From a virus, in IMG/VR virus record IMGVR_UViG_3300021964_000498, positions 1 to 24,824 of that record: 24,824 nt of DNA, one strand, 5' to 3'. The notes below the pieces were generated by a model. That model ran no database searches and was not told the DNA's origin. It saw only the letters and a list, made by a program, of their open reading frames with translations. A program made the translations under genes and the position numbers. Position 1 is the stretch's first letter; each line of letters starts with the position of its first letter. Below, piece after piece: positions 1-7,258 of this stretch.

Positions 1-74
1 GTTGATTTCTTTTTACTACGGCTGATGCCTAGTTTACGTCTTCTGTTTATGTTTGCGTATAGTCCTTGTTTCAT
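1..74 (-). CDS. Small basic KGLYANI-type phage protein (partial, C-terminus outside window)
   Basis: Only the first 24 codons are inside the window. The protein starts MKQGLYANINRRRKLG and continues with serines and lysines (SRSKKKS). This resembles a family of very short, lysine- and arginine-rich phage proteins that begin with KGLYANIN-type sequences and are common in marine podoviruses and cyanophages; their function is not known. The ATG at 74-72 overlaps the TGA of the preceding membrane coiled-coil gene (ATGA), so translation is probably coupled to it. A GGAG lies about 14 nt upstream, too far to be an ideal ribosome site. The reading frame is open to the window edge. The family assignment rests on recalled sequence similarity only. 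Confidence 0.72.
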   Translation of the reverse strand, partial: MKQGLYANINRRRKLGISRSKKKS

Positions 75-322
75 CGTTTCATTAACATCTCCATCATGCG
101 GTCTAGTTTATGGCTGATCTCTTTAACACTGCTCTCAAGACCCGTCATACGGTTCTCAACAGCGGTGTCTCGTTCACGTTGTGCAGCCAGTTCTACTTCA
201 ATCTTTGTTAAACGTCTCTCATCACTATCCAACCGATCTGTCAGCTTTTTAATCATCCACCCAATAACACCAAGAACGATGGCAAGGGCAGAGTCGAGAA
301 AGTGTGAGACGGATTCAGTCAT
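71..322 (-). CDS. Membrane-anchored coiled-coil protein, candidate lysis-associated protein
   Basis: An 83-aa protein with one hydrophobic segment near the N-terminus (about residues 9-24, SALAIVLGVIGWMI) and then a long charged helix (about 26-80) with heptad-like spacing, rich in E, R and K. The shape, a short N-terminal anchor followed by a coiled coil, is seen in inner-membrane spanin subunits and some holin or hemolysin-XhlA-like proteins. It lies after the tail fibre genes, where T7-like phages carry holin and Rz genes (17.5 and 18.5), which supports a lysis role. I see no family-specific motif, so the function is inferred from topology and position. The start ATG at 322 follows the previous stop by a few bases and has no clear Shine-Dalgarno; the stop overlaps the next ATG (ATGA). 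Confidence 0.75.
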   Translation of the reverse strand: MTESVSHFLDSALAIVLGVIGWMIKKLTDRLDSDERRLTKIEVELAAQRERDTAVENRMTGLESSVKEISHKLDRMMEMLMKR

Positions 323-326
323 CCGA

Positions 327-1067
327 TTACACTACTATCCTAAGTTCTCCTGTGGAAGTTTTATAAACGTCGTTTGTAGCCAAACCTCCGCTTGTAGCTG
401 CACTGTTGTCAGCAAAGGTTGGAAGATTGGGGATTTGAGGAATAATGTAATCAACGGCAGATAGTGTTTTTCTTTCAAACTCAATAGCTTGCTTATCGCT
501 TCCTCCACCTCCAGCTGCGACAGAACCTACAGAAAACTTACCGTCTGCTGAAGAAACATTATAAATACCTTTATCTGTAGCTGACTGACTCGCATCTTTT
601 AGTTGTATAATAGCATCTTGCTGTGCAGTGCAAACTAGTATACCGTCATTACTTGCTCCTGTGCTTTCAATAGTCATTACAGCACTCGCTGTAGAAGATG
701 TAATACCTACTTGAGATATAGTTTCTAAAGAAGAATCATTTAAATCACCACCAATGCGTACTTGGTCAGAGGTATTTATTTTAAATACTGCGTCAGTCGT
801 ACTGATCTTATCGTGTGTAACAGCTCCTGTAGTGATAACCGTATCTCCATCTCCTGTGGAAGTAACTTCACCAGTATGATCAGGGTGCGAGTAAGCATCG
901 CTTGCCTTCGCTAGCTCAGTGCTATCCGGAATACCGGGCAGTGGTGGGACAGTGTGTACTATTAAAGTCTTTTTATCGGTGTCTACTGTTACTTCACCGT
1001 CCGCTCCCTGAAAGCCAGCGTGTTGTGAAGTTGTTCCTCTTCTTAATTTTACTTGTATGTTTGGCAT
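327..1067 (-). CDS. Short tail fibre protein with Mtd_N-like N-terminus (third fibre gene)
   Basis: A 246-aa fibre-like protein. It begins with an RRGT-containing N-terminal module (residues 4-38, KLRRGT...GFQGADGEVTVDTDKKTLIVH) of the kind found at the N-terminus of the Bordetella phage Mtd tropism determinant and many phage fibres, where it mediates trimer attachment. The centre is rich in T, S, G, D and A and looks like beta-structured fibre shaft. Near the C-terminus there is a Gly-rich stretch (AAGGGGSDKQ), then the sequence LPTFADNSAATSGGLATNDV and a TGELRIVV end, which resembles recalled C-termini of marine phage fibre proteins. It shares its first 35 residues in pattern with the preceding 230-aa protein, so the pair are paralogues with different shafts. 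No Shine-Dalgarno is visible before the ATG at 1067. Confidence 0.83.
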   Translation of the reverse strand: MPNIQVKLRRGTTSQHAGFQGADGEVTVDTDKKTLIVHTVPPLPGIPDSTELAKASDAYSHPDHTGEVTSTGDGDTVITTGAVTHDKISTTDAVFKINTSDQVRIGGDLNDSSLETISQVGITSSTASAVMTIESTGASNDGILVCTAQQDAIIQLKDASQSATDKGIYNVSSADGKFSVGSVAAGGGGSDKQAIEFERKTLSAVDYIIPQIPNLPTFADNSAATSGGLATNDVYKTSTGELRIVV

Positions 1068-1103
1068 AGTTAGTTGTGGTTATTGGTTCGCTTTGCTCTC
1101 ATC

Positions 1104-1132
1104 GTGTTTACTTACTATCGTTCGATAAACAC
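1104..1132 (-). other. Inverted repeat directly after a fibre gene stop codon
   Basis: A 7-bp perfect inverted repeat (GTGTTTA at 1104-1110 with TAAACAC at 1126-1132) begins on the base after the TGA of the 230-aa fibre gene. The loop region holds a second palindrome, ATCGTTCGAT (1117-1126), that competes with it. No U-run follows on the transcribed strand, so it is not a standard intrinsic terminator. It may stabilise or separate the two fibre messages. The role is inference only. Confidence 0.35.
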
Positions 1133-1825
1133 TCATGCGATTGATCCAAAGTCTAATGTTGTTGATAGTCTGTCTGAGTTTACTGATCCGTTTGTAAGTC
1201 CTACCTTAGCTGTATTTAAAGCTACAGCAGCAGAATCTGTATAACTGATCTTTGCAGTGTTAGCGGCTACAGCAGTGTTGTTAGCTACTTCCGTGTCAAA
1301 GTCTGAGATAGTAGATGCAGTCTGTGTACCTGTGTGATTACTTCTGTTTCTATTGTTTGTGTCTCTTGTGTTTAACTCAGTAGTAGTTTCAAAGTTAGCT
1401 ATATCAGAAGTCTGTACAGGAGCAGCAGCGGAAGCAGCGGTATTAAAGTCACTTATCGTACTGGCAGTTTGTGTACCCGTGTGATTAGCTCTATTCTTTA
1501 AATTAGCATCACTATCATTAGCAGTAGCACCGTCAGCTACGTTTAACAATGTTTGAGTCTGTGCCACGCTTAACTCTAATATATCAGAAGAACCAGCTGT
1601 ATTGTTACCAAGTATCGTATTGGCTGGTATCTCTTCTATCTTAGCGAACGTAACGGAATCATCAGCAATCGACGCTAACGATCCAACAGGAGTACCACCA
1701 GCAGTAGAACCGTCGTGTACAAACAAGTCCTTGGTATCGGTTGTATATACTAGCTCTCCCTCTTGCCCTATAAACGTAGCGTTATCAGCAGCCGTCCCTC
1801 TTCGTAGTTGTACTTCAATACTCAT
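1133..1825 (-). CDS. Short tail fibre protein with Mtd_N-like N-terminus and NHTGTQTAS repeats
   Basis: A 230-aa fibre-type protein. Residues 5-40 (QLRRGTAADNATF, then EGELVYTTDTKDLFVHDG) form the Mtd_N-like attachment module. The shaft contains two exact copies of NHTGTQTASTISDF at residues 114-127 and 163-176, separated by a T/N/A-rich linker, which is typical of repetitive trimeric fibre shafts. The C-terminus (RLSTTLDFGSIA) is short, without an obvious receptor-binding head, so it may be an adaptor on which the next fibre gene builds. It follows the gp17-like gene directly: a strong Shine-Dalgarno (GGAGG, 1833-1837) lies inside the end of that gene and decides the ATG at 1825. Host recognition is the likely role; the receptor is unknown. 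Confidence 0.83.
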   Translation of the reverse strand: MSIEVQLRRGTAADNATFIGQEGELVYTTDTKDLFVHDGSTAGGTPVGSLASIADDSVTFAKIEEIPANTILGNNTAGSSDILELSVAQTQTLLNVADGATANDSDANLKNRANHTGTQTASTISDFNTAASAAAPVQTSDIANFETTTELNTRDTNNRNRSNHTGTQTASTISDFDTEVANNTAVAANTAKISYTDSAAVALNTAKVGLTNGSVNSDRLSTTLDFGSIA

Positions 1826-2617
1826 TTATGCAATTCCTCCGTAGCTGTAAGATGCGGTTACTGGATCACCCACTATACTACCGTAATCAAAATCAGTAGG
1901 TACATCCGTTATAGCTGTTTTATATCCCCTTTCAATAACAAGTATCTCTTTAGTATTAGCGGGAGGAGAATCAAAACGTATTTCGTTACTTAAACCTACG
2001 ATTGTATAGTCGTCAGGATCGATTACCTCTCCGTCTATTGTAACTAGAAAAGCAGCAGACGTGGTAACATTACTACTAAATGTCAGTGTAAAGTCTGTTT
2101 CAATACCGTCCCCTGTAAATTTACTAAAACTGGGAGGATTACCTGTATCTTGGTTTATTGCAGATATAGCACTGTCAACATAGCTTTTGGTTGTAGCGTC
2201 GCTGGCCCCACTGGGAATACCTACATTTATAATACGTTCACCCTTTGCGTCCCACGCTGTACTACCTTGAACTTTCTGCAACGACGCATCGTTTAGTTCC
2301 CCTATCTCTTGGTGCAAATAACGATTGTGACGATACGCTCTGTCTAGCTCTGACTCTGTTAATACTGATCCGTTCTCAAAGTCTACAAGGTCTGTGTCAC
2401 GTTGACTCTGTCTCCTTACTCGTACATTAACACCGTTACCGGGAGCAGTTGTCATTTCCACTCGCTTGGTAGGCAGGTCTGTATTGATGGTAAAATCAGA
2501 AGTATCAACACCGTCTACCGCAACCGTTACGTGTTCATCTTCTAAGTATTCAAAGTTGATGGCAAAGAAAGTATTACTACCGTCTCCTGTATAATCGTTG
2601 TAGGTTGGTGTTGGCAT
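1826..2617 (-). CDS. T7 gp17-like tail fibre base protein
   Basis: A 263-aa protein whose first 150 residues match the N-terminal tail-attachment domain of the T7 gp17 family: YNDYTGDGSNTFFAINFEYL, a V-VDG strand, then RVRRQSQ, a DF-NGS-LTESELD--YRHNRYLHQE helix and IPSGASDATTKSYVDSAI. In T7 this domain fixes the fibre to the tail tube; the T7 protein is 553 aa, so this one lacks a long shaft and tip. Residues 167-231 repeat the N-terminal module (KFTGDGIETDFTLTF, VTIDG, VIERGY). It ends YSYGGIA at the start of the next fibre gene. The short length suggests it is the base of a multi-protein fibre with the next two gene products. There is no Shine-Dalgarno; an AT-rich leader precedes the ATG. 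Confidence 0.92.
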   Translation of the reverse strand: MPTPTYNDYTGDGSNTFFAINFEYLEDEHVTVAVDGVDTSDFTINTDLPTKRVEMTTAPGNGVNVRVRRQSQRDTDLVDFENGSVLTESELDRAYRHNRYLHQEIGELNDASLQKVQGSTAWDAKGERIINVGIPSGASDATTKSYVDSAISAINQDTGNPPSFSKFTGDGIETDFTLTFSSNVTTSAAFLVTIDGEVIDPDDYTIVGLSNEIRFDSPPANTKEILVIERGYKTAITDVPTDFDYGSIVGDPVTASYSYGGIA

Positions 2618-2621
2618 GATA

Positions 2622-2635
2622 TTATATTATTACTT
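2622..2635 (-). promoter_or_regulatory. AT-rich leader motif AAGTAATAATATAA before gp17-like gene
   Basis: This 14-nt word lies 4 nt before the ATG of the gp17-like gene, where a Shine-Dalgarno would be expected and is missing. The identical word lies 3 nt before the ATG of the 105-aa gene at 21055, and the first ten bases (AAGTAATAAT) recur across the start of the gp16-like gene at 7256. A role as an A/U-rich translation initiation element is inferred from the repeated position. Confidence 0.4.
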
Positions 2636-2657
2636 ATTGAGCGAGGAGTTCAAGCAC

Positions 2658-5600
2658 TTAAAAGCCTACAAAGTCTGTTAGAACCTTTAATTGTTTATTT
2701 TGTAGCCCTTCGTTTGTTATCTGATTAGTCCACGAGTCGCCATCTGTATCTAGATAATTGTTTCTAAAATCTTCATCCTGTTCTATTTGTTCCCACACGT
2801 CGTTTTTAAAACTTGTAACTTTATTAGATATTAAATCAGCTTTAGTTGCGTCGTCTGCGTTCACTTTAACCTGTGGTGCATTCATGTATTCAGGTGAATT
2901 AATTAAAATATTTAAATTCTGTCTTAACGTAAGCCCATCAAAATCAACAGTATTAGACATTTTATCCATCCATGCGTCATATAAAGACTGACCTGTCCGT
3001 TTGTGATAGAACTTCCTAGTATCCATTCCACTCTTTCTGTAAGTCTGTGTCTGTCCTAGCTTGCCTCTTAATCCTGCTATCTCAGTCATGATAGGATCAT
3101 TCTTTTTGTCAGACCAAGTTATAGGGCTTATTATCCCCCACCAACCGTCCATACTCCAGACTCTCTCTACTTTCTCACCCAATAGATTTCTACGATATTG
3201 ACCGGGGTGTATTCCTAGCATTCTTTCTTTTGCACGAGCTTGCCATTCAACTGCTTCTCTTTGAAATTGTTCGTTTATCGCTACTAAATCACGAGTCATC
3301 GTAGGACTGAGAGACATAGCCCAACCTCTAGGAATATCCATAGCAGTCTTTTGAGGGTCTAACGCCACATCCAAAACCTCGTACAACCCTGTTATGAAAT
3401 ACTTATTGGTCATATTCTCAACAATAGAAGCACTTAGTGCGTCCACAAATGTTTTGTCAGTATCACTAAGTTCATCAAAAGTTAAACCAGTCATACCCAT
3501 GTAATGAACAATATCTGCCATAGAAGACATGAAAGTAGACCAAGGTTCTAAACGTTGATAGCTGATTCGTTTCCCTGCTATCGTAATACTATTAGGTCTC
3601 CAACCAGCATCAACTAAACGCTTTCTTTGTTCCGTTGTTAAGTAAGCTCCTGTACCTGATATAGCACCAGTAGTAGCAGCGTAAGCCAATGATGAAGTTA
3701 AAGCTACTCCCATTATCATATTAGTCATAGCTTCAGCTTCTTGTTCTTTTAACTTCAGCGTTAAATCTTGCTGTTCTCTATATAGATCGTCTAATGTTTT
3801 TTCCGTTTCTCCTATGACGTCTTCCGAGGCTCCTTTAGCAGTTCGCATTGCCTCCCCTTTTTCTATGTCATCAGCCAATCCTTTAAGTTGTTTATGTAAC
3901 GGTGATTGTTTCGCTACAAACTTATAAAGGAAACCACCAGCAGCGGTAGGCGGGAAGTGATCTAAGCCAAACTGAGCGATTGATGTAGGTGTTTTTATAA
4001 ACGGAACCTGTAGTCTTAAAAGTATTTTTAGAGGATTGTAATGTGCATCTTCTCCACCTCTAGTCCATCTAGCAAAAGCCCTTGCAGTTTGAGAGAAATA
4101 TTTATCAGCGTAATCAGCTTGGTATGTTATAGATAAAGCCAATTGTTCTACCTCGTTAAACTCTTCTTTACCTGCCCATTGCGGAAGTCCTTCTGACTCT
4201 CGAAACGCTTCCTTCATTCTTTTATCTACATAGTCATTCAAAGCTTTAGCGTCCAAACCTTTACCGATACCTTCGCTCATCGCCAAAGAACGCATAGCTC
4301 TCATTAGTCCCATGGCTTTAAACGGTTCATCCATAACACCCATAGCTCTAAAGCTTATAGAAAACAACGGATCAAGAGCTTTACCTATCTGAGTAGTAGG
4401 TTCTCCTTCTAACATTTCTAACAAAAACTTTCTTAACCTAGTCTCATTACGTTCAGTCTTTACTCCGTACTGTTTGATTAATTCTGTTAGTTTCTTTTTA
4501 TCTTTTAAAGCAACCTTAATAGGTGTCGCACTAACAGCCACCTCGCCCGCTTCCATTAAATCTTCTTCATGCCTCCTAAAGGATTTAGGTAAAATAGCTG
4601 ACTGTCCTTTGTCTTTGTAGGTCTGCTTCATCAAGTCCCAAAACGTAGTAAAGTTAGAGAAGTATTCCGACATCCCTTGTACCTCTGCTTTCGCTAACTT
4701 AAAAGCCTCAGCTGTAGATATATCCTCAAAAGGGTTTGTTTTGGCTTTTATGAAAGCTTTAACAGCTTGCTGTATGGGCTGGTATACAACATTAAAAGCA
4801 GCAGTAGGCACACCAACTAACCAAGTACGAGGACTGAATAACATCATATTCATTCGCACTGTTTCAAAAGCTCTTAACATTAACTCAAATGTACCTGAAG
4901 CTGCTTGGTCAAATTCTCTAAAACCTGACAACTCTCTAATTAATTTCTCAGCTAATTCATTCTCAGCTTCTATATCAGCGTTCTTTACTTTTTGTTTGAG
5001 AACTTGTTTAGCTTTCCGTGCTTCTTGTTGTAGTAAAGCTATGTCTTGCGGTGTATTGTTTTCGTTAGCTTTTTTAGCTAAGTACTCCCGTATTTCTTTA
5101 ATACTTTTATCAGACATTTCGTCTAATTCTTTTATGTTCGCTCTTAAATTAAACTTTTGAAATAACTCCTTCGACCTAAGTTTTCGTATAACATCATCAC
5201 GCATTTCAGCCAACGCATTACTCAAGTCAGCTCTTACGTGATCTAATAATACTTCTTTTTCTATCGGACCTAAATCAGTCTTTTTAGCTATACGGTCAGC
5301 TACTTCATCAACAAGCACACGTTCGTTACCTTCTTTAATAGCTTTATTTAAACTCGTGCCAATGCTTTTTAATTCGTCGTTTATTATTTTATTAACAAGT
5401 TTTGCTCTGTTAGGTAGTACATCGAATAAACGTTTACCTTCCTTGCCTGTTAATAAATCGTTTAAAACTTTTAATGCTCTGCTTTTATCTTCTGCTTTTA
5501 TATTTTTAGCATCAGATATTTCCTTAATCGTTTTAGTTATAGACTCACGATACTTCTCAGGATTGGCTAGTATATCTTGTACATTATCTAAAACAGACGA

Positions 5601-7256
5601 TACTCGCTTAGCAGCCTTTTTATTACTCTTAACTGCGTCTGTTAATGTAGTTGTAATCCGCTTGGAGAATATATCTAGGGATGCTTTTTGTTGTGGTACT
5701 TTTTTCTGTAGAGTCTTAGATACATTCTCAGCAATACTCCGCTGGTACTTAGACCAAATGTTTTCAACAGCGTTATTTAAAGAACGTCCAAACGTGGCAT
5801 CTAAAGCATCAGACAGTGTGCCTCCTTTGATAACACCATCTACATCTGCTATCTCTTTCTTTAAACTGTCTATTATAAATTCGTCTTTTATTTTTCCATC
5901 CTTAACGTCGCCTACTAATTTAAGTAAGTCGTCTATCTGATTCATCCGTTTTAAGACTTCGGGTTTATACACCATAGACTTACTAAAGAAATCCAAAGGA
6001 TCAGCAGCAAAGGCTCTAAGAGATTGTCCAGTTATTCTACCAGCCCTAGCTCGTATCTCCATCAACTTTCTGTATCTTCTTACATCAGTTTCAAAAGTAC
6101 TTAAAATAGCTCTAACAGATTCAATATCTTTCTGCTTCAACAAATCCATCATCTCTATGATCTTAGGATTCATACGTTCAGCTACACCTTTCTCTAAGTT
6201 CACCATCCTTCGTATCTGATCCGGTAAACTAGACGCTCTGTTTATATATTCCTCAATGTCTAACTCAGGACTCTTAGGCTCTTCTTTTTTTAGTTTAGGT
6301 GCTTCTGCATCAGCCTTTTTGAAAGCTTCTTCTTTTTTCTCAGGTGCAATATCTTCTTTGGGTTTAACATCACCGAACAGTTCATCTAACTCTGGGTCTA
6401 CCTCGTCTACTATATCATCCTTTGGATTTAACTCAGTAAGAACGTCGTCTTTGATTTTGTTCTCATCCTCGATTACTTTCTTTAATTCTTTCAGTGCAAT
6501 ACGAGCGTCGCCTTTACCCTCGGCAGCTTGGCGTACTTTCTTTAACGCTTTAAACTTACGCCACACCATGCCTGTATATCGACCTACACCAAATGTGGTT
6601 AAGTTAACGCCAGCTCCTAAAAGTCCACCTTCAATCGTTGCCTGTAATCTTTTCTGAAAAGCTTGATCTGCTTCGTGGTCTTCTATGTCTGTTGTTATAT
6701 AATCAGCAACAGCACCTCTTAATGCCCCCTCCGATGCTATACCAGCTAGTCTTGCTGCCTTTTTACCCTTGGGTGTCTTTGTTATTAGACCTGTCAGTTT
6801 TGTTGTTTTAGCCGACAGTCCTGTAGCTTTGCTTACACCTTTTATTGTTGTAGATATAGCACCGCCGGGAACCCAAAACGATCCTAACCACGATCCTATC
6901 TCAGCAGTTATGTCTTCAGCAGCACTTTGTGGTTCTTCGAATAATTCATCTTCCCATCTAGCTCTTGTAGAAAACTCAAACCACTCATTTAAAACATTAT
7001 ATATGTCCTCGGTCGCCCGTACTGGTATTCTACTTAGCGTCCTTGTAACATCTCCCCTTCTCTTAGTCCACGATGTAAAACTGTCCCAGTAATCGTCATC
7101 CTCACCTAAGTCAGCAGGTTCAGGGTCTAAAGTGGTATAGTCACGTAGGGGCTTTGTTGTTTCCCACCAGTCTTGCTGAGTACTTAAACTAGGAAGCGAT
7201 GTCGCCTCGACTGTAGGAGCCGTGGTATCCCACCAATCATTTTGTGGATCAGCCAT
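2658..7256 (-). CDS. Giant internal virion protein (gp16-like, internal core protein D)
   Basis: A 1532-aa protein, about the size of T7 gp16 (1318 aa) and in the same place, between gp15 and the fibre genes. In T7 this protein is ejected ahead of the DNA and forms part of a channel across the cell envelope. The N-terminus has repeated acidic-aromatic motifs (DWW at 7-9 and 29-31, DYW at 55-57). A K/E-rich, helical middle (about residues 230-770) follows, then hydrophobic or amphipathic segments near 800-830 (MMLFSPRTWLVGVPTAAFN) and near 1190 (MIMGVALTSSLAYAATTGA) that could insert into membrane. I do not see the lytic transglycosylase domain that T7 gp16 carries at its N-terminus. The C-terminal GQYRRNLLGEKV and SMDGWWGIISPI patterns resemble recalled large internal proteins of marine podoviruses. 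It starts 2 nt before the gp15 stop codon. Confidence 0.85.
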   Translation of the reverse strand: MADPQNDWWDTTAPTVEATSLPSLSTQQDWWETTKPLRDYTTLDPEPADLGEDDDYWDSFTSWTKRRGDVTRTLSRIPVRATEDIYNVLNEWFEFSTRARWEDELFEEPQSAAEDITAEIGSWLGSFWVPGGAISTTIKGVSKATGLSAKTTKLTGLITKTPKGKKAARLAGIASEGALRGAVADYITTDIEDHEADQAFQKRLQATIEGGLLGAGVNLTTFGVGRYTGMVWRKFKALKKVRQAAEGKGDARIALKELKKVIEDENKIKDDVLTELNPKDDIVDEVDPELDELFGDVKPKEDIAPEKKEEAFKKADAEAPKLKKEEPKSPELDIEEYINRASSLPDQIRRMVNLEKGVAERMNPKIIEMMDLLKQKDIESVRAILSTFETDVRRYRKLMEIRARAGRITGQSLRAFAADPLDFFSKSMVYKPEVLKRMNQIDDLLKLVGDVKDGKIKDEFIIDSLKKEIADVDGVIKGGTLSDALDATFGRSLNNAVENIWSKYQRSIAENVSKTLQKKVPQQKASLDIFSKRITTTLTDAVKSNKKAAKRVSSVLDNVQDILANPEKYRESITKTIKEISDAKNIKAEDKSRALKVLNDLLTGKEGKRLFDVLPNRAKLVNKIINDELKSIGTSLNKAIKEGNERVLVDEVADRIAKKTDLGPIEKEVLLDHVRADLSNALAEMRDDVIRKLRSKELFQKFNLRANIKELDEMSDKSIKEIREYLAKKANENNTPQDIALLQQEARKAKQVLKQKVKNADIEAENELAEKLIRELSGFREFDQAASGTFELMLRAFETVRMNMMLFSPRTWLVGVPTAAFNVVYQPIQQAVKAFIKAKTNPFEDISTAEAFKLAKAEVQGMSEYFSNFTTFWDLMKQTYKDKGQSAILPKSFRRHEEDLMEAGEVAVSATPIKVALKDKKKLTELIKQYGVKTERNETRLRKFLLEMLEGEPTTQIGKALDPLFSISFRAMGVMDEPFKAMGLMRAMRSLAMSEGIGKGLDAKALNDYVDKRMKEAFRESEGLPQWAGKEEFNEVEQLALSITYQADYADKYFSQTARAFARWTRGGEDAHYNPLKILLRLQVPFIKTPTSIAQFGLDHFPPTAAGGFLYKFVAKQSPLHKQLKGLADDIEKGEAMRTAKGASEDVIGETEKTLDDLYREQQDLTLKLKEQEAEAMTNMIMGVALTSSLAYAATTGAISGTGAYLTTEQRKRLVDAGWRPNSITIAGKRISYQRLEPWSTFMSSMADIVHYMGMTGLTFDELSDTDKTFVDALSASIVENMTNKYFITGLYEVLDVALDPQKTAMDIPRGWAMSLSPTMTRDLVAINEQFQREAVEWQARAKERMLGIHPGQYRRNLLGEKVERVWSMDGWWGIISPITWSDKKNDPIMTEIAGLRGKLGQTQTYRKSGMDTRKFYHKRTGQSLYDAWMDKMSNTVDFDGLTLRQNLNILINSPEYMNAPQVKVNADDATKADLISNKVTSFKNDVWEQIEQDEDFRNNYLDTDGDSWTNQITNEGLQNKQLKVLTDFVGF

Positions 7257-7258
7257 TA

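Noticed and set aside
4741-6657. Several plus-strand frames of 130-190 codons opposite the gp16-like gene
   Set aside because: They are antisense shadows of a well-supported minus-strand gene, with serine/phenylalanine-rich composition typical of reversed Lys/Glu/Arg coding.
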